NCBI RefSeq assembly: GCF_011602365.1
Contig: NZ_JAAONZ010000003.1
Coordinates: 124,001 to 188,000, forward strand
From: Pseudomaricurvus hydrocarbonicus
GTDB lineage: Bacteria; Pseudomonadota; Gammaproteobacteria; Pseudomonadales; Cellvibrionaceae
DNA: 64,000 bases
Direction: 5' to 3'
The translations under genes and the position numbers were made by a program. The notes below the pieces were generated by a model, which worked only from the letters and a program-made list of their open reading frames with translations, did not search any database and was not told the DNA's origin. This document shows positions 1 to 8,514 of the stretch, piece by piece; positions within the stretch are counted from its first letter, which is position 1, and each line of letters begins with the position of its first letter.

Positions 1-578
1 AGAGGCTCGTGATACCCTTCATTTGACATGGTGTCATCCTTCTACAATTGATTTGAGACCGTGGCCTGGTTTCGCAGCTAGAGGTGCCTAGAGGCACAGG
101 AGGCACAGGAGGCACAGGAGGCACAACAGGCTCACACAGGCACAACAGGGCCAGATTAACCGACGCCTTACCGTAATTAAGATAGCTCTTGTTTCAGGAT
201 AGTCGCAATGACTTGAAACACAACGATAACCAGAGGTGGGGCCGTGCGTACACTGCAGGGAGGCATGTGGTCATCGGGCTGACCATGATGGCGGGGTAGG
301 CTATGCCTGTGGGAGCGCTGCTGGCGTGTTTTGAGCGCTTCAGATCCCGGGAAGAGCAATTGCGCCACCCGGTAACGGACCTTGGGGGGGTAAAGCCTGC
401 GTTTCTTTACACCGTTGCCCTCGCGTTGCAGAACATTAACCCACGCGGGTTGTCGGGTTGGTGGTATGATGCCGGGTTATTGTTAATGACGATTTTTAAC
501 GGCTGCGATTAACCAGACGGTTAACCCGGCTAACTGCGCGGTTAACCACAACGGTTACCGACGACGTTCAACCCTTCA
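1..578. other. Gene-free leader region upstream of dbpA
   Basis: I see no credible gene in this stretch. Short open frames exist on both strands but have no recognisable protein features or convincing ribosome binding sites. It holds a small 9-bp tandem repeat (92-150) and, directly before dbpA, a cluster of GGTTAAC-like words (about 505-573). The promoter of dbpA should lie here but no clear -35/-10 pair stands out. Confidence 0.5.
92..150. repeat. 9-bp tandem repeat AGGCACAGG
   Basis: Three exact copies of AGGCACAGG (92-100, 101-109, 110-118) are followed by degenerate copies (AGGCACAAC, AGGCTCACAC, AGGCACAAC) up to about 150. No open frame or gene is associated. Confidence 0.8.
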
Positions 579-1979
579 TTGTTAGGTTTTATTTTGCAAA
601 ATCCATCGTTTAGCCAGCTGACACTGCCCGCCGATCTCTATGAAAACCTGAAATCGCTGGATTATCACACCATGACCCCGGTGCAGGCCCAGAGTCTGCC
701 TTTGTTGCTGGAAGGTAAGGATGTGATTGCTCAGGCGAAAACCGGCTCGGGCAAAACCGTGGCCTTCGGTTTGGGGGTGTTGGCGCGTTTGGACGTGAAA
801 AAATTCCGGGTACAGGCGCTGGTCCTCTGCCCGACCCGTGAGCTGGCGGATCAGGTGGCACGTGAAGTTCGCAAGCTGGCGCGCGGTGTACACAACGTCA
901 AGGTGCTGACCCTGTGCGGAGGGATGCCGTTCGGACCCCAAATTGGCTCCCTGGAGCACGGTGCGCACATCGTTGTGGGAACGCCGGGACGAATCGAAGA
1001 GCACCTGCGCAAAGAGCGTTTGAGCCTTGAGCATGTTCATACCCTGGTTCTGGATGAGGCTGATCGCATGCTGGACATGGGGTTCCAGGCCAGTCTGGAC
1101 GCCATCATTGCCCCCATTCCGAGACAGCGGCAGACGCTGTTGTTCAGCGCCACTTTTCCCGAACAGATCGAGAAAATCGCCAACAACATCATGCAGAGGC
1201 CGGAGCGGGTCACGGTCGAGAGTCCGCAGGAAGAATCCACCATCACCCAGTATTTTTACCCCATTAATGACGAAAATCATCGTCGCCAGGCGGTGGGGCT
1301 GCTGTTAAAGCAGGACAAGGCCACGTCGGCCATTGTCTTTTGCAACACCAAGCGGGAGTGTCAGGAAGTGGCCACCGAGCTGGCCAGCCAGGGTTTTTCC
1401 GCTTTGGCGCTGCACGGCGATCTGGAGCAGCGCGACCGCGATCAGGTCCTGGTGCGGTTTGCCAACAAGAGCGTGTCGGTGCTGGTCGCTACCGACGTTG
1501 CGGCGCGCGGTCTGGACATTCAGGAGCTGGACACGGTCATCAATTACCAGATCTCGCGGGACCCCGAAGTGCACGTTCACCGCGTGGGTCGAACCGGCCG
1601 TGCTGGCAGTCACGGTCGCGCCCACACGCTCTACAGTGACAAAGAAACCTTTAAGCTGCGCCTGCTGGAGGACGAACAGGGGGTGGCGGTTGAGCGTGAA
1701 ATATTGCCTCCGGCCTCGATCATGGACGAGCGGCCGCAGCGCCCGCCGATGGTCACGCTGCAAATTGACGGCGGTAAAAAAAGCAAAGTCCGTCCCGGGG
1801 ATATTCTCGGGGCCTTAACCGGGGACGACGGCGTGCAGGGCAGCGATGTGGGTAAGATTCAGGTCTACCCCATGTGGTCTTATGTGGCGGTGAAGCGTGA
1901 AGTGGCCAAGATCGCGTTGACGAAGCTGGGGGCGGGTAAGTTAAAAGGTCGCAATTTTCGCGTCAGGCAGCTGCGCTGA
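579..1979 (+). CDS. dbpA: ATP-dependent RNA helicase DbpA
   Basis: DEAD-box RNA helicase of the DbpA type, which in other bacteria acts in 50S ribosomal subunit assembly by binding hairpin 92 of 23S rRNA. All core motifs are visible: AKTGSGKT (Walker A, Lys59), PTRELA, TPGR, DEAD at residues 159-162, SAT, ARGLD and HRVGRTGRAG. The last ~70 residues (from KVRPGDILGALTG to RNFRVRQLR) form the RNA-recognition domain that separates DbpA from other DEAD-box helicases. Length 466 aa is normal. The frame opens with TTG; no in-frame ATG precedes the conserved N-terminus, and a second TTG at 594 is an alternative start. It is a single transcription unit in front of speB. Confidence 0.95.
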   Translation: MLGFILQNPSFSQLTLPADLYENLKSLDYHTMTPVQAQSLPLLLEGKDVIAQAKTGSGKTVAFGLGVLARLDVKKFRVQALVLCPTRELADQVAREVRKLARGVHNVKVLTLCGGMPFGPQIGSLEHGAHIVVGTPGRIEEHLRKERLSLEHVHTLVLDEADRMLDMGFQASLDAIIAPIPRQRQTLLFSATFPEQIEKIANNIMQRPERVTVESPQEESTITQYFYPINDENHRRQAVGLLLKQDKATSAIVFCNTKRECQEVATELASQGFSALALHGDLEQRDRDQVLVRFANKSVSVLVATDVAARGLDIQELDTVINYQISRDPEVHVHRVGRTGRAGSHGRAHTLYSDKETFKLRLLEDEQGVAVEREILPPASIMDERPQRPPMVTLQIDGGKKSKVRPGDILGALTGDDGVQGSDVGKIQVYPMWSYVAVKREVAKIALTKLGAGKLKGRNFRVRQLR

Positions 1980-2295
1980 CCGCCAGCCGCACCGGCAGAG
2001 GGCGGTTGCAAGGTCAAGACCGGGGCTGTCAGGCCGCGTTTTTAAACTGCGTCTTCACAAAACAGTGCCTGCCATCTGCCCCGTTTCCTTAAAATACACC
2101 CTGTGATAATCTTTCCCGGTCGCAAACATCACGACGTAAAACTCTGACGTCCGTTGCAGGTCCAGGATCCTGTGGCGAGAGCACTTCCTTGTGCATTCCT
2201 GTTTCACGGGAGCTTTAGGGTTTTACGTCTTCAGCATCATCTCTGAACGGATAAGCCTTTAACTCCTTATTTGACGGCAATTTGAGGAGACGCTC
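1980..2295. other. dbpA-speB intergenic region
   Basis: No gene seen. Just after the dbpA stop there is a nested inverted repeat, ACCGCC (1979-1984) with GGCGGT (2001-2006), but no T-tract follows, so a terminator is uncertain. The sequence GTGATAAT near 2103-2110 could be part of a -10 element for speB, without a good -35. A strong ribosome binding site, GAGGAG at 2284-2289, belongs to speB. Confidence 0.35.
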
Positions 2296-3219
2296 GTGCC
2301 TACATCTAACTTGTTTGGAGCTGAAAGCAACACCTTCAGCAACATTTTCACCTATCTTGGACTGCCCCTGTCCCGTGAGCTGGCCGCTGAGCTGGACGCG
2401 GTGGTCATGGGGGTGCCCTATGACCTGGCCACCACCGGCCGCTCTGGCACCCGCTTTGGACCCACCGGTATTCGTCAGGCCTCGTCCCAGTTGCGCTGGG
2501 AGGCGAAACGCTTCCCGTGGCGCTTTGCCCTGAGTGAGCGTTTCAAGGTTCAGGATTATGGTGACCTGGATTTTGAAGAGGGCAACAGCGATGAAATGCT
2601 GGCGCTGGTCCAGGCGCACGCCAGCCGCATCCTGGCGGCGGGGAAAAAACTGGTGACTCTGGGGGGCGATCATTTTATCTCACTGCCGCTGTTGCGCGCG
2701 GTGCACGAAACCCACGGTCAGGTCGCGTTGCTGCATTTTGATGCCCACACCGACACCGAAGCGAGTGATGCGAAATACAACCACGGCGCCATGTTTTACC
2801 ACGCGGATAAAGAAGGGCTCTACGACCCCGCAGCCAGTGTGCAGGTGGGGATCCGCACCGAATACGATTACGACACTCACCCCATGACGGTGCTGGATGC
2901 CAGCTGGGTCAACAATCACAGCACTGAGCAAGTGACTGAGCGTATTAAAAGCGTGATCGGTGAGCGCCCGGTGTACCTGAGCTTTGACATCGATTGCCTG
3001 GATCCGGCCTTTGCCCCGGGGACCGGTACACCGGTGGCGGGGGGCTTGACCAGCGACAGAGCGCTGCAAATTATCCGCTCGCTGGGGGACTTGAACATCG
3101 TGGGCATGGATTTGATGGAGGTGTCGCCGGCCTATGATCATGCCGATGTGACCTCGCTGGCGGCGGCCACGCTGGTGCTGGAGATGCTGTATTTACTGGC
3201 GAGCCAGAAAAAGGTCTAG
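2296..3219 (+). CDS. speB: Agmatinase (ureohydrolase family)
   Basis: Hydrolyses agmatine to putrescine and urea in polyamine synthesis, using a binuclear manganese centre. The metal ligands fall where expected: GGDH (His126), HFDAHTD (Asp149, His151, Asp153) and FDIDCLDP (Asp231, Asp233). Length 307 aa matches the SpeB family. GTG is chosen as start because GAGGAG lies 7 bases upstream. No arginine decarboxylase gene (speA) is adjacent, so the route to agmatine is encoded elsewhere. Other ureohydrolases (guanidinobutyrase, proclavaminate amidinohydrolase) share these motifs, so substrate is inferred. A rho-independent terminator follows 63 bases after the stop. Confidence 0.88.
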   Translation: MPTSNLFGAESNTFSNIFTYLGLPLSRELAAELDAVVMGVPYDLATTGRSGTRFGPTGIRQASSQLRWEAKRFPWRFALSERFKVQDYGDLDFEEGNSDEMLALVQAHASRILAAGKKLVTLGGDHFISLPLLRAVHETHGQVALLHFDAHTDTEASDAKYNHGAMFYHADKEGLYDPAASVQVGIRTEYDYDTHPMTVLDASWVNNHSTEQVTERIKSVIGERPVYLSFDIDCLDPAFAPGTGTPVAGGLTSDRALQIIRSLGDLNIVGMDLMEVSPAYDHADVTSLAAATLVLEMLYLLASQKKV

Positions 3220-3549
3220 CCCTGCCTGCCCAGTCGCACTGCCCCGCGTTGTCATAACGCTAACCTGTGCTTTGCCGCATAAAGCCCCGCCGCCAGTGAA
3301 CAGGCGGTGGGGCTTTTTTATGACCGGCTGAAGGCCTGTGCGCGGATCGGATGTGGTGACTTCGGGCTGATGAGAGTTTGGCGTTTTAGCGTGACAGATC
3401 ATCGCAAGAGATCTCCCTCGGGGAGTGACTGTTTTACGCAAGCGCTTGAATGCTTTCCCGCAAGACCGGGGGAGAACAGGAAACGCGACAAATGAACGCT
3501 CACTTTTGCCCGGTTTCTGCTAGTCTTGGCGCTGAATTTAACTGTTGAA
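3220..3549. other. speB to AraC-regulator intergenic region
   Basis: Contains the speB terminator (3283-3320) and a perfect 10-bp palindrome CAAGCGCTTG at 3439-3448 that could be an operator for the downstream regulator gene. No gene and no clear promoter seen. Confidence 0.35.
3283..3320 (+). terminator. Rho-independent terminator after speB
   Basis: A 12-bp stem (AGCCCCGCCGCC with GGCGGTGGGGCT, one G-U pair), loop AGTGAACA, followed by TTTTTA. Confidence 0.88.
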
Positions 3550-4782
3550 ATGGTTTCCATGGATGTTGTTCTGACGGCTGCTCTGGCTTTTTCCCTGTCC
3601 CAAATTCTGTTGAATGTGTTGTTGTTTCTGCGCAGCCGTCGCGGCTGGTCAGTGCAATCGGGACTGTATGCGGTCTTTTTACTGGCGGTCACTGGCTATT
3701 TGTTAACACCGGTGGTTACCTCCCCTGGCCTTTCGATGCTGTTTGAGGCCCTGCAAACCCTGGTGCCAGGTACCTTTTGGTTGTTTTCGGCCAGCCTGTT
3801 TGAAGAGCGCTTTCGTCTGCGCAGCTGGCAAATGGGGTTGGTGGCGCTGACCGTGTTGCTGCCTTTACTCGGCAACCTGTTGGCCATGGCGGATGTCGAG
3901 GCTCCCCGGATGTTCTTTTGGACCCTGCCCCAATCGTTGGAGTTTGTGATTATGGGCCTGGCGCTGTGGTCGGTGGTGCGCTTCTGGCGTGAAGATCTGG
4001 TGGAATCCCGGCGCGATCTCCGTCTGTGGTTTTGCGGCATTCTGGGTTTATACATTCTGGTATTGCTGCTGATGCGTGAGCTGATCTTTCCTGGCGAAGT
4101 GTGGTTGTTGGTGTGGCAGTACATTTTTGTGGCGGGCATGTTGATGGTGACCAACGGCTTGTTGCTGGAGATGAAAACAGGCCTTTTTCACCCGGAAGCC
4201 GATCGGCGGGTTTCCGCCAGCGGCATCAGTGCGGGTCCAGCGGTTCCTCGGGTGCCTGTCGTGCCGGACGGCAGCGCGGTGCTGGATGACGCGGTGGCTG
4301 GCCATAGCAACCGGGCCTGTTCGGAGGTGGTCCCGCAAGAGGGGGGTAACAGACCACCCGCGAACGCCGATGAATTTCAGCCGGTGGTGGCGCGCGATGT
4401 TGACGTTGCGGGTGCAGGGGGGCTGGAGCCGGTCCCTGAAGCGTTGTTACAGCAGCTTACCCAGCTAATGGAACATGAACGGGTCTACCGTCAAATGGGG
4501 CTCACGATTGGTCAACTGGCAGCCAGTTTGTCACTGCCGGAATATCGGTTGCGCAAGGTCATCAACGCCGGATTGGGCTACCGCAACTTTAATGATTTTC
4601 TCAACACCTACCGCATTCGCGAAGCCAGCGAGCGCCTGGCGGATCCCTTGAAGCCGGATGAAGCGATTCTGAATATTGCACTGGATACCGGTTATCGCTC
4701 GTTAAGCTCTTTCAACAAGGCCTTTAAAGAGGCGTTTGGGCAGACGCCCACCGAGTATCGTCAGGGCCAACTTAGACGGTGA
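3550..4782 (+). CDS. Membrane-anchored AraC-family transcriptional regulator
   Basis: The N-terminal ~215 residues are strongly hydrophobic with about six to seven membrane segments. A proline/alanine-rich linker of ~70 residues follows, then a C-terminal AraC/XylS double helix-turn-helix of ~105 residues (from GLTIGQLAASLSLPEYRLRK to GYRSLSSFNKAFKEAFGQTP). Regulators of this layout are presumed to sense a membrane or periplasmic signal and bind DNA while anchored. The start is uncertain: ATG 3550 is preferred, with ATG 3559 and TTG 3526 in the same frame; none has a good ribosome binding site. It lies 160 bases before a three-gene haem-protein operon on the same strand, so control of that operon is a reasonable inference, not shown. 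Confidence 0.82.
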   Translation: MVSMDVVLTAALAFSLSQILLNVLLFLRSRRGWSVQSGLYAVFLLAVTGYLLTPVVTSPGLSMLFEALQTLVPGTFWLFSASLFEERFRLRSWQMGLVALTVLLPLLGNLLAMADVEAPRMFFWTLPQSLEFVIMGLALWSVVRFWREDLVESRRDLRLWFCGILGLYILVLLLMRELIFPGEVWLLVWQYIFVAGMLMVTNGLLLEMKTGLFHPEADRRVSASGISAGPAVPRVPVVPDGSAVLDDAVAGHSNRACSEVVPQEGGNRPPANADEFQPVVARDVDVAGAGGLEPVPEALLQQLTQLMEHERVYRQMGLTIGQLAASLSLPEYRLRKVINAGLGYRNFNDFLNTYRIREASERLADPLKPDEAILNIALDTGYRSLSSFNKAFKEAFGQTPTEYRQGQLRR

Positions 4783-4807
4783 TCACGGGTGGTCTGCAAG
4801 GCTCGCG

Positions 4808-4871
4808 ATGACGAATTTCAAAAATTCGTCATCCACAGCACCCGAAACGAGGCATTTCTATGACGAATTTT
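4808..4871. repeat. Inverted repeat plus third copy of ATGACGAATTT
   Basis: ATGACGAATTT (4808-4818) pairs perfectly with AAATTCGTCAT (4822-4832) across a 3-base loop. A third copy in direct orientation follows at 4860-4870. No T-tract follows the hairpin on the + strand, so it is not a classical terminator. It lies between the regulator gene and the cytochrome operon and could be a regulator site or RNA structure. Confidence 0.6.
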
Positions 4872-4942
4872 GAAATCCATAGGACGCGGTTGGCCTGTAG
4901 CGACATGCTGACCTCATCAGTTTAATAACCGATGGTGGTTCA

Positions 4943-5581
4943 GTGTTGGAGCTTCGAAGATTTCCCTTGTGGATCAGTGTTCTGTTCACCGTGGCGGCGG
5001 TGGTTTCTCATGCGGGTGAGCCCTCGGCGGCCGCGGTGGTGTTTCAGTCCCAGTGCAGCAGTTGTCATGGTGCTGATGCCAGAGGGGCCGAGATCGGACC
5101 TTCGCTGGCCGGTCAGCAGGCCGACTATCTCTCTCGCCAGCTCCAGCATTTTCAGTCCGGCTTGCGGGGGCGCGACCCCAGAGATGCCCAAGGCGCCATG
5201 ATGGCGGCCACAGCACAGTCGGTGGTGGCATCGCTCAGTGACGCTCAGCTGCAAGCTTTAATGGCCTATCTGTCTGAACTGAGTCCGTCCTCCTCGGCTG
5301 TGGCAACCGATGGGGATTTGCGGCGTGGCGCCAATTATTACAACGCCTCCTGTGGCGGATGTCACGGCGCTCAGGCGCAGGGTAACCCCCTGATGCACGC
5401 CCCGCGTCTGGCGGGGTTAAGCGGGGCATACCTTCAGCGTCAATTTCAGCATTTTGCTCAAGGTGTGCGGGGTACCCACAAAGAAGATCGCTTGGGTCGA
5501 CAGATGAAGATGATGGCCACCAGCTTGCCGGATGCGAAAACACTGGCGGACGTGATTGCCTTTATCACGGCTCAACCGTGA
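4943..5581 (+). CDS. Diheme cytochrome c (c4-like)
   Basis: Periplasmic electron carrier with an N-terminal signal peptide (hydrophobic core about residues 9-21, then SHAGEPS) and two class I cytochrome c domains in tandem. The haem-binding sites are CSSCH (Cys38) and CGGCH (Cys137). Each half repeats the pattern CxxCH - PxLAG - YLxxQ(L/F)QHF - MM/MA, typical of cytochrome c4 and related two-haem carriers. At 212 aa it is about the usual c4 size. Start is GTG at 4943. It is the first gene of a tight operon (13 bases to the next gene) and most likely passes electrons to or from the diheme enzyme encoded downstream. Confidence 0.88.
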   Translation: MLELRRFPLWISVLFTVAAVVSHAGEPSAAAVVFQSQCSSCHGADARGAEIGPSLAGQQADYLSRQLQHFQSGLRGRDPRDAQGAMMAATAQSVVASLSDAQLQALMAYLSELSPSSSAVATDGDLRRGANYYNASCGGCHGAQAQGNPLMHAPRLAGLSGAYLQRQFQHFAQGVRGTHKEDRLGRQMKMMATSLPDAKTLADVIAFITAQP

Positions 5582-5594
5582 GGGGAGGCGTTCG

Positions 5595-6899
5595 ATGACG
5601 GCACAGGGTCGCAAAGGCGCAGGGTGGACAGTGATCCCGTTGGGGCTGCTGGGGTTGTGGGCATTGCTGTCGGCCGTGGTTGGAGCCTCGCCGCCGGCCG
5701 ATACGGTGGCGCTGGATCCGCCGCGCCACACCGAGCGCTGGCGGTTGAGTGAGCACTGCCCGCCGGGTTTTGAACGCACCATCAACCCCAAAACCCAGGC
5801 GTACCGCTGCGAGTTGCGCAGTGTGTATCAATTTTACGATTCCACCCAGAATCGAGGGGTGGGTGGTACCCAGACCGGCCTGCCAGCCTATCGCGACGGT
5901 TTCTCGCCCCAGCAAATTGACCTGGGTCGCTACCTGTTTTTTGATCCGGCGCTGTCGGGTGACGGTACGGTGGCCTGCGCCAGCTGTCATCAGCCGGATA
6001 AAGGCTTTGCCGATGGCATGGCGCTATCGGTGGGGGTAAAAGGGCAATTGGGGAAACGTTCAGCCCCGACGCTGTGGAACAGTGCGTTCTTATCCAGCTT
6101 GTTCTGGGACGCCCGAGCCGACTCCCTGGAGCAGCAGGCCCGGGGCCCGCTTTATGCCGCCGACGAAATGGGCAATACCGAAGCGCATCTGCTGGCCACC
6201 CTGACGGGTATTCCGGCGTATCAAACGCTGTTTGCGCAAGCGTTTCCTCAGGCTGGTGGTATCACGCTGGAGGCTGTCTACACCTCGCTGGCAGCGTTCC
6301 AGTCGTCCTTGATCTCACTCAACAGCCGCTACGACCAATACGCGCACGGTAATCACGCAGCCCTTAATGCAGATGAAATTGCGGGTCTGAACGTGTTTCG
6401 CTCCTTCGTTGCACGCTGCTCGGAGTGTCATACACCGCCCCTGTTTACCAACAACCAAATCGCGGTCATTGGCACACCCGAGCCCGAGGGTCGGCCCTTG
6501 GATGTGGGGGCCGAGGCAACCTTTCATGAGAAAAAGCTGAAGGGCGGGTTCAAGGTGCCGACCCTGCGCAACATTGAGTTAACCGCGCCCTACATGCACT
6601 CCGGGGCTTTCTCGACTCTGCGTGAGGCGACCGAATTTTACAATGACGGGCGCGGGCATGCCGTGCCTGAGGGGGTGGAGATGCAGTTGCACTGGCACAT
6701 ATGGGAACCGAATTTAACCAGCGCCGAACTGGACCTGATTGTCAGTTTTATGAAAACCCTGACCGATGAAACCTTTAAGCCATCCATGCCGGCAGCATTA
6801 CCGTCCGGGCTGATATTGCCGCTGCCGTCACCGGAATCGGATAAGCACCCTCAACTCACATTGACCGAACCCAGGTTGAAACCTCAAAAGGAAAAATAA
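5595..6899 (+). CDS. MauG/CcpA-type diheme cytochrome c peroxidase family protein
   Basis: Periplasmic diheme enzyme of the bacterial cytochrome c peroxidase/MauG superfamily. An N-terminal hydrophobic segment (about residues 10-28) acts as signal or anchor. Haem motifs are CASCH (Cys128) and CSECH (Cys275), followed by the family motifs VPTLRNIELTAPYMHSG and LREATEFYN. Before the first haem there is an unusual ~35-residue section with a cysteine pair (EHCPPGFER...YRCELRSVYQFYD). Members either reduce H2O2 or, like MauG and MbnH, oxidatively modify amino acids of a partner protein; the sequence alone does not decide. ATG 5595 is chosen because AGGGGAGG lies 6 bases upstream. The next gene starts 2 bases after the stop, so the products probably act together. 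Confidence 0.86.
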   Translation: MTAQGRKGAGWTVIPLGLLGLWALLSAVVGASPPADTVALDPPRHTERWRLSEHCPPGFERTINPKTQAYRCELRSVYQFYDSTQNRGVGGTQTGLPAYRDGFSPQQIDLGRYLFFDPALSGDGTVACASCHQPDKGFADGMALSVGVKGQLGKRSAPTLWNSAFLSSLFWDARADSLEQQARGPLYAADEMGNTEAHLLATLTGIPAYQTLFAQAFPQAGGITLEAVYTSLAAFQSSLISLNSRYDQYAHGNHAALNADEIAGLNVFRSFVARCSECHTPPLFTNNQIAVIGTPEPEGRPLDVGAEATFHEKKLKGGFKVPTLRNIELTAPYMHSGAFSTLREATEFYNDGRGHAVPEGVEMQLHWHIWEPNLTSAELDLIVSFMKTLTDETFKPSMPAALPSGLILPLPSPESDKHPQLTLTEPRLKPQKEK

Positions 6900-6901
6900 C
6901 G

Positions 6902-8440
6902 ATGAACACAGGAAAAATTCTCGGGGCCTTTCTGATCGCCACCGCGTTTGGCGGGGGGCTGTATTTTGGTCAACAAAGCGGGCAGGCGACGGTGATAACC
7001 AACGCAGCCAAAGGCAGCAGTTTCACTGGCGGCTACGATAAAACGGCGGATGCTGAAGTCCGTGACGCAGGCGGTGAGGGGGTGGGTAACAGCCGTGCGC
7101 TGGACCACTCGGTGCACGATGGCAAAACCTGGGTGATCAATGAGGGGGAGTCTATTCAGGCGGCGGTCACCCAGGCGCAGCCGGGTGACACCATTCAGGT
7201 GATGCCGGGCACCTATCATGAAACGGTGTATATCGATAAGGACAGCATTCGCTTGGTGGGCGTTATCGAGGCGGGCAAGCGCGCGACGCTGGACGGTGAA
7301 GAGCGCCTCAACGATGCGGTGCTTTACTCGGGCAACAACATTGTGGTGGAAAATTTTCGCATCACCCGCTACAAGGGCAACGGCATCATGGGCCAGGCGG
7401 GCAACAATTTTGAAATCCGCAATAATGTGATTGTCGACACCGGCGTCTACGGCATTTTCCCCCAGCTGGGGAAAAACGGTATTGTGGAGCACAATGTTAT
7501 TTCGGGTATTGAGGATGCCGCCATCTACGTGGGCATGAGTGATAACATTCATGTGGCGCATAACGATGTGTTCGACAGCGTGGCCGGTATCGAGATTGAA
7601 AACAGCCGCCATGCCATTGTTGAAAACAATTATGTACACAACAACACCGGCGGCGTGCTGGCATTCATCACGCCGGGATTACCCATCAAAACCACGTTTG
7701 ACGTGATCATCCGCAACAACTTTATCATCGGCAATAACCACCACAATTTCGGGGCGCCGGGCTCAACCGTATCGGGCATTCCGGCCGGTACCGGCATTTT
7801 AATCATGGCCGCCGACGATGTGATTGTGGAAGGCAACATCATCACTGACCACAAAACCGCCGGTATCATGATCACCGATCACCACAATGCGCCCAATGTC
7901 ACCATCGATGTGGGCTCTGAGCCCAATCCGGACCGTGTGGCGATTCTCGATAACCTGATGATGAATAATGGCTACCAGACCATCGATGAAGTGAAGGCGT
8001 TAATGCTGACGGAATTGAAAACCGGCCCGGCGGACATTGTCCATGTCGGTGGGGGCAGCGACAGCTGCATCATCAACCGGCATCGCTACAACACGGTGGG
8101 GATTGGTGATTTTGGTTTGTGTGACTTTACCAACACCGATGAGGTCGTCACCTATTTGCTGGATACGCCGGTGCCGCCCCGCGAGATTGACCCCAGTGAG
8201 CGCGGCAAGGTCGCCTACCTGGGCATCTGTACCGGCTGTCATACCTACACCGGTCGCATGATCGGCCCACCGGTTCAGCAAATCCAGGCGTTGTATATGG
8301 ACAACCCCGAAGGCCTGGCCAATTACATTGCGGCGCCGATCAAAAAACGTCAGGACTACCCTGAAATGCCCCCGCAGTCGTACCTGGATGCAGAAACCCG
8401 TCTGGCCGTGGCGAAATACATGCTCAGTCGTGAAGATTGA
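6902..8440 (+). CDS. Parallel beta-helix protein fused to a C-terminal cytochrome c domain
   Basis: A single N-terminal hydrophobic segment (about residues 5-23) marks export or membrane anchoring. Residues ~80-400 are a run of NosD/pectate-lyase-like right-handed beta-helix repeats rich in IxxNxI and VExNxI patterns (for example IVVENFRITRYKGNGI, FEIRNNVIVDTGVYGI, AIVENNYVHNN). The C-terminal ~80 residues are a class I cytochrome c: CTGCH at Cys443-His447 and a likely axial Met489 in PEMPPQ. Beta-helix proteins often bind extended polysaccharides or act as periplasmic scaffolds; joining one to a haem domain suggests a redox-active substrate-binding protein or the target of the upstream MauG-like enzyme. 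Function is not known to me. It ends the operon. Confidence 0.85.
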   Translation: MNTGKILGAFLIATAFGGGLYFGQQSGQATVITNAAKGSSFTGGYDKTADAEVRDAGGEGVGNSRALDHSVHDGKTWVINEGESIQAAVTQAQPGDTIQVMPGTYHETVYIDKDSIRLVGVIEAGKRATLDGEERLNDAVLYSGNNIVVENFRITRYKGNGIMGQAGNNFEIRNNVIVDTGVYGIFPQLGKNGIVEHNVISGIEDAAIYVGMSDNIHVAHNDVFDSVAGIEIENSRHAIVENNYVHNNTGGVLAFITPGLPIKTTFDVIIRNNFIIGNNHHNFGAPGSTVSGIPAGTGILIMAADDVIVEGNIITDHKTAGIMITDHHNAPNVTIDVGSEPNPDRVAILDNLMMNNGYQTIDEVKALMLTELKTGPADIVHVGGGSDSCIINRHRYNTVGIGDFGLCDFTNTDEVVTYLLDTPVPPREIDPSERGKVAYLGICTGCHTYTGRMIGPPVQQIQALYMDNPEGLANYIAAPIKKRQDYPEMPPQSYLDAETRLAVAKYMLSRED

Positions 8441-8446
8441 GTGATG

Positions 8447-8514
8447 CTTAAGTTGTTATTGAGCCTAAGGCGTTTTTGAACCTAAGTTGTTACAGGGCAT
8501 AAGCCGTTATAGCG
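8447..8514. repeat. Four tandem 17-bp degenerate repeats
   Basis: Units at 8447-8463, 8464-8480, 8481-8497 and 8498-8514, each exactly 17 bp, with a consensus close to CNTAAGNYGTTATDGNG. They fill the space between the convergent beta-helix and pqiC genes. The last unit contains the pqiC stop codon (TTA at 8507-8509 on the + strand). Confidence 0.8.

Noticed and set aside
303-512. Short open frame upstream of dbpA
   Set aside because: No ribosome binding site, no family, ends in the GGTTAAC cluster.
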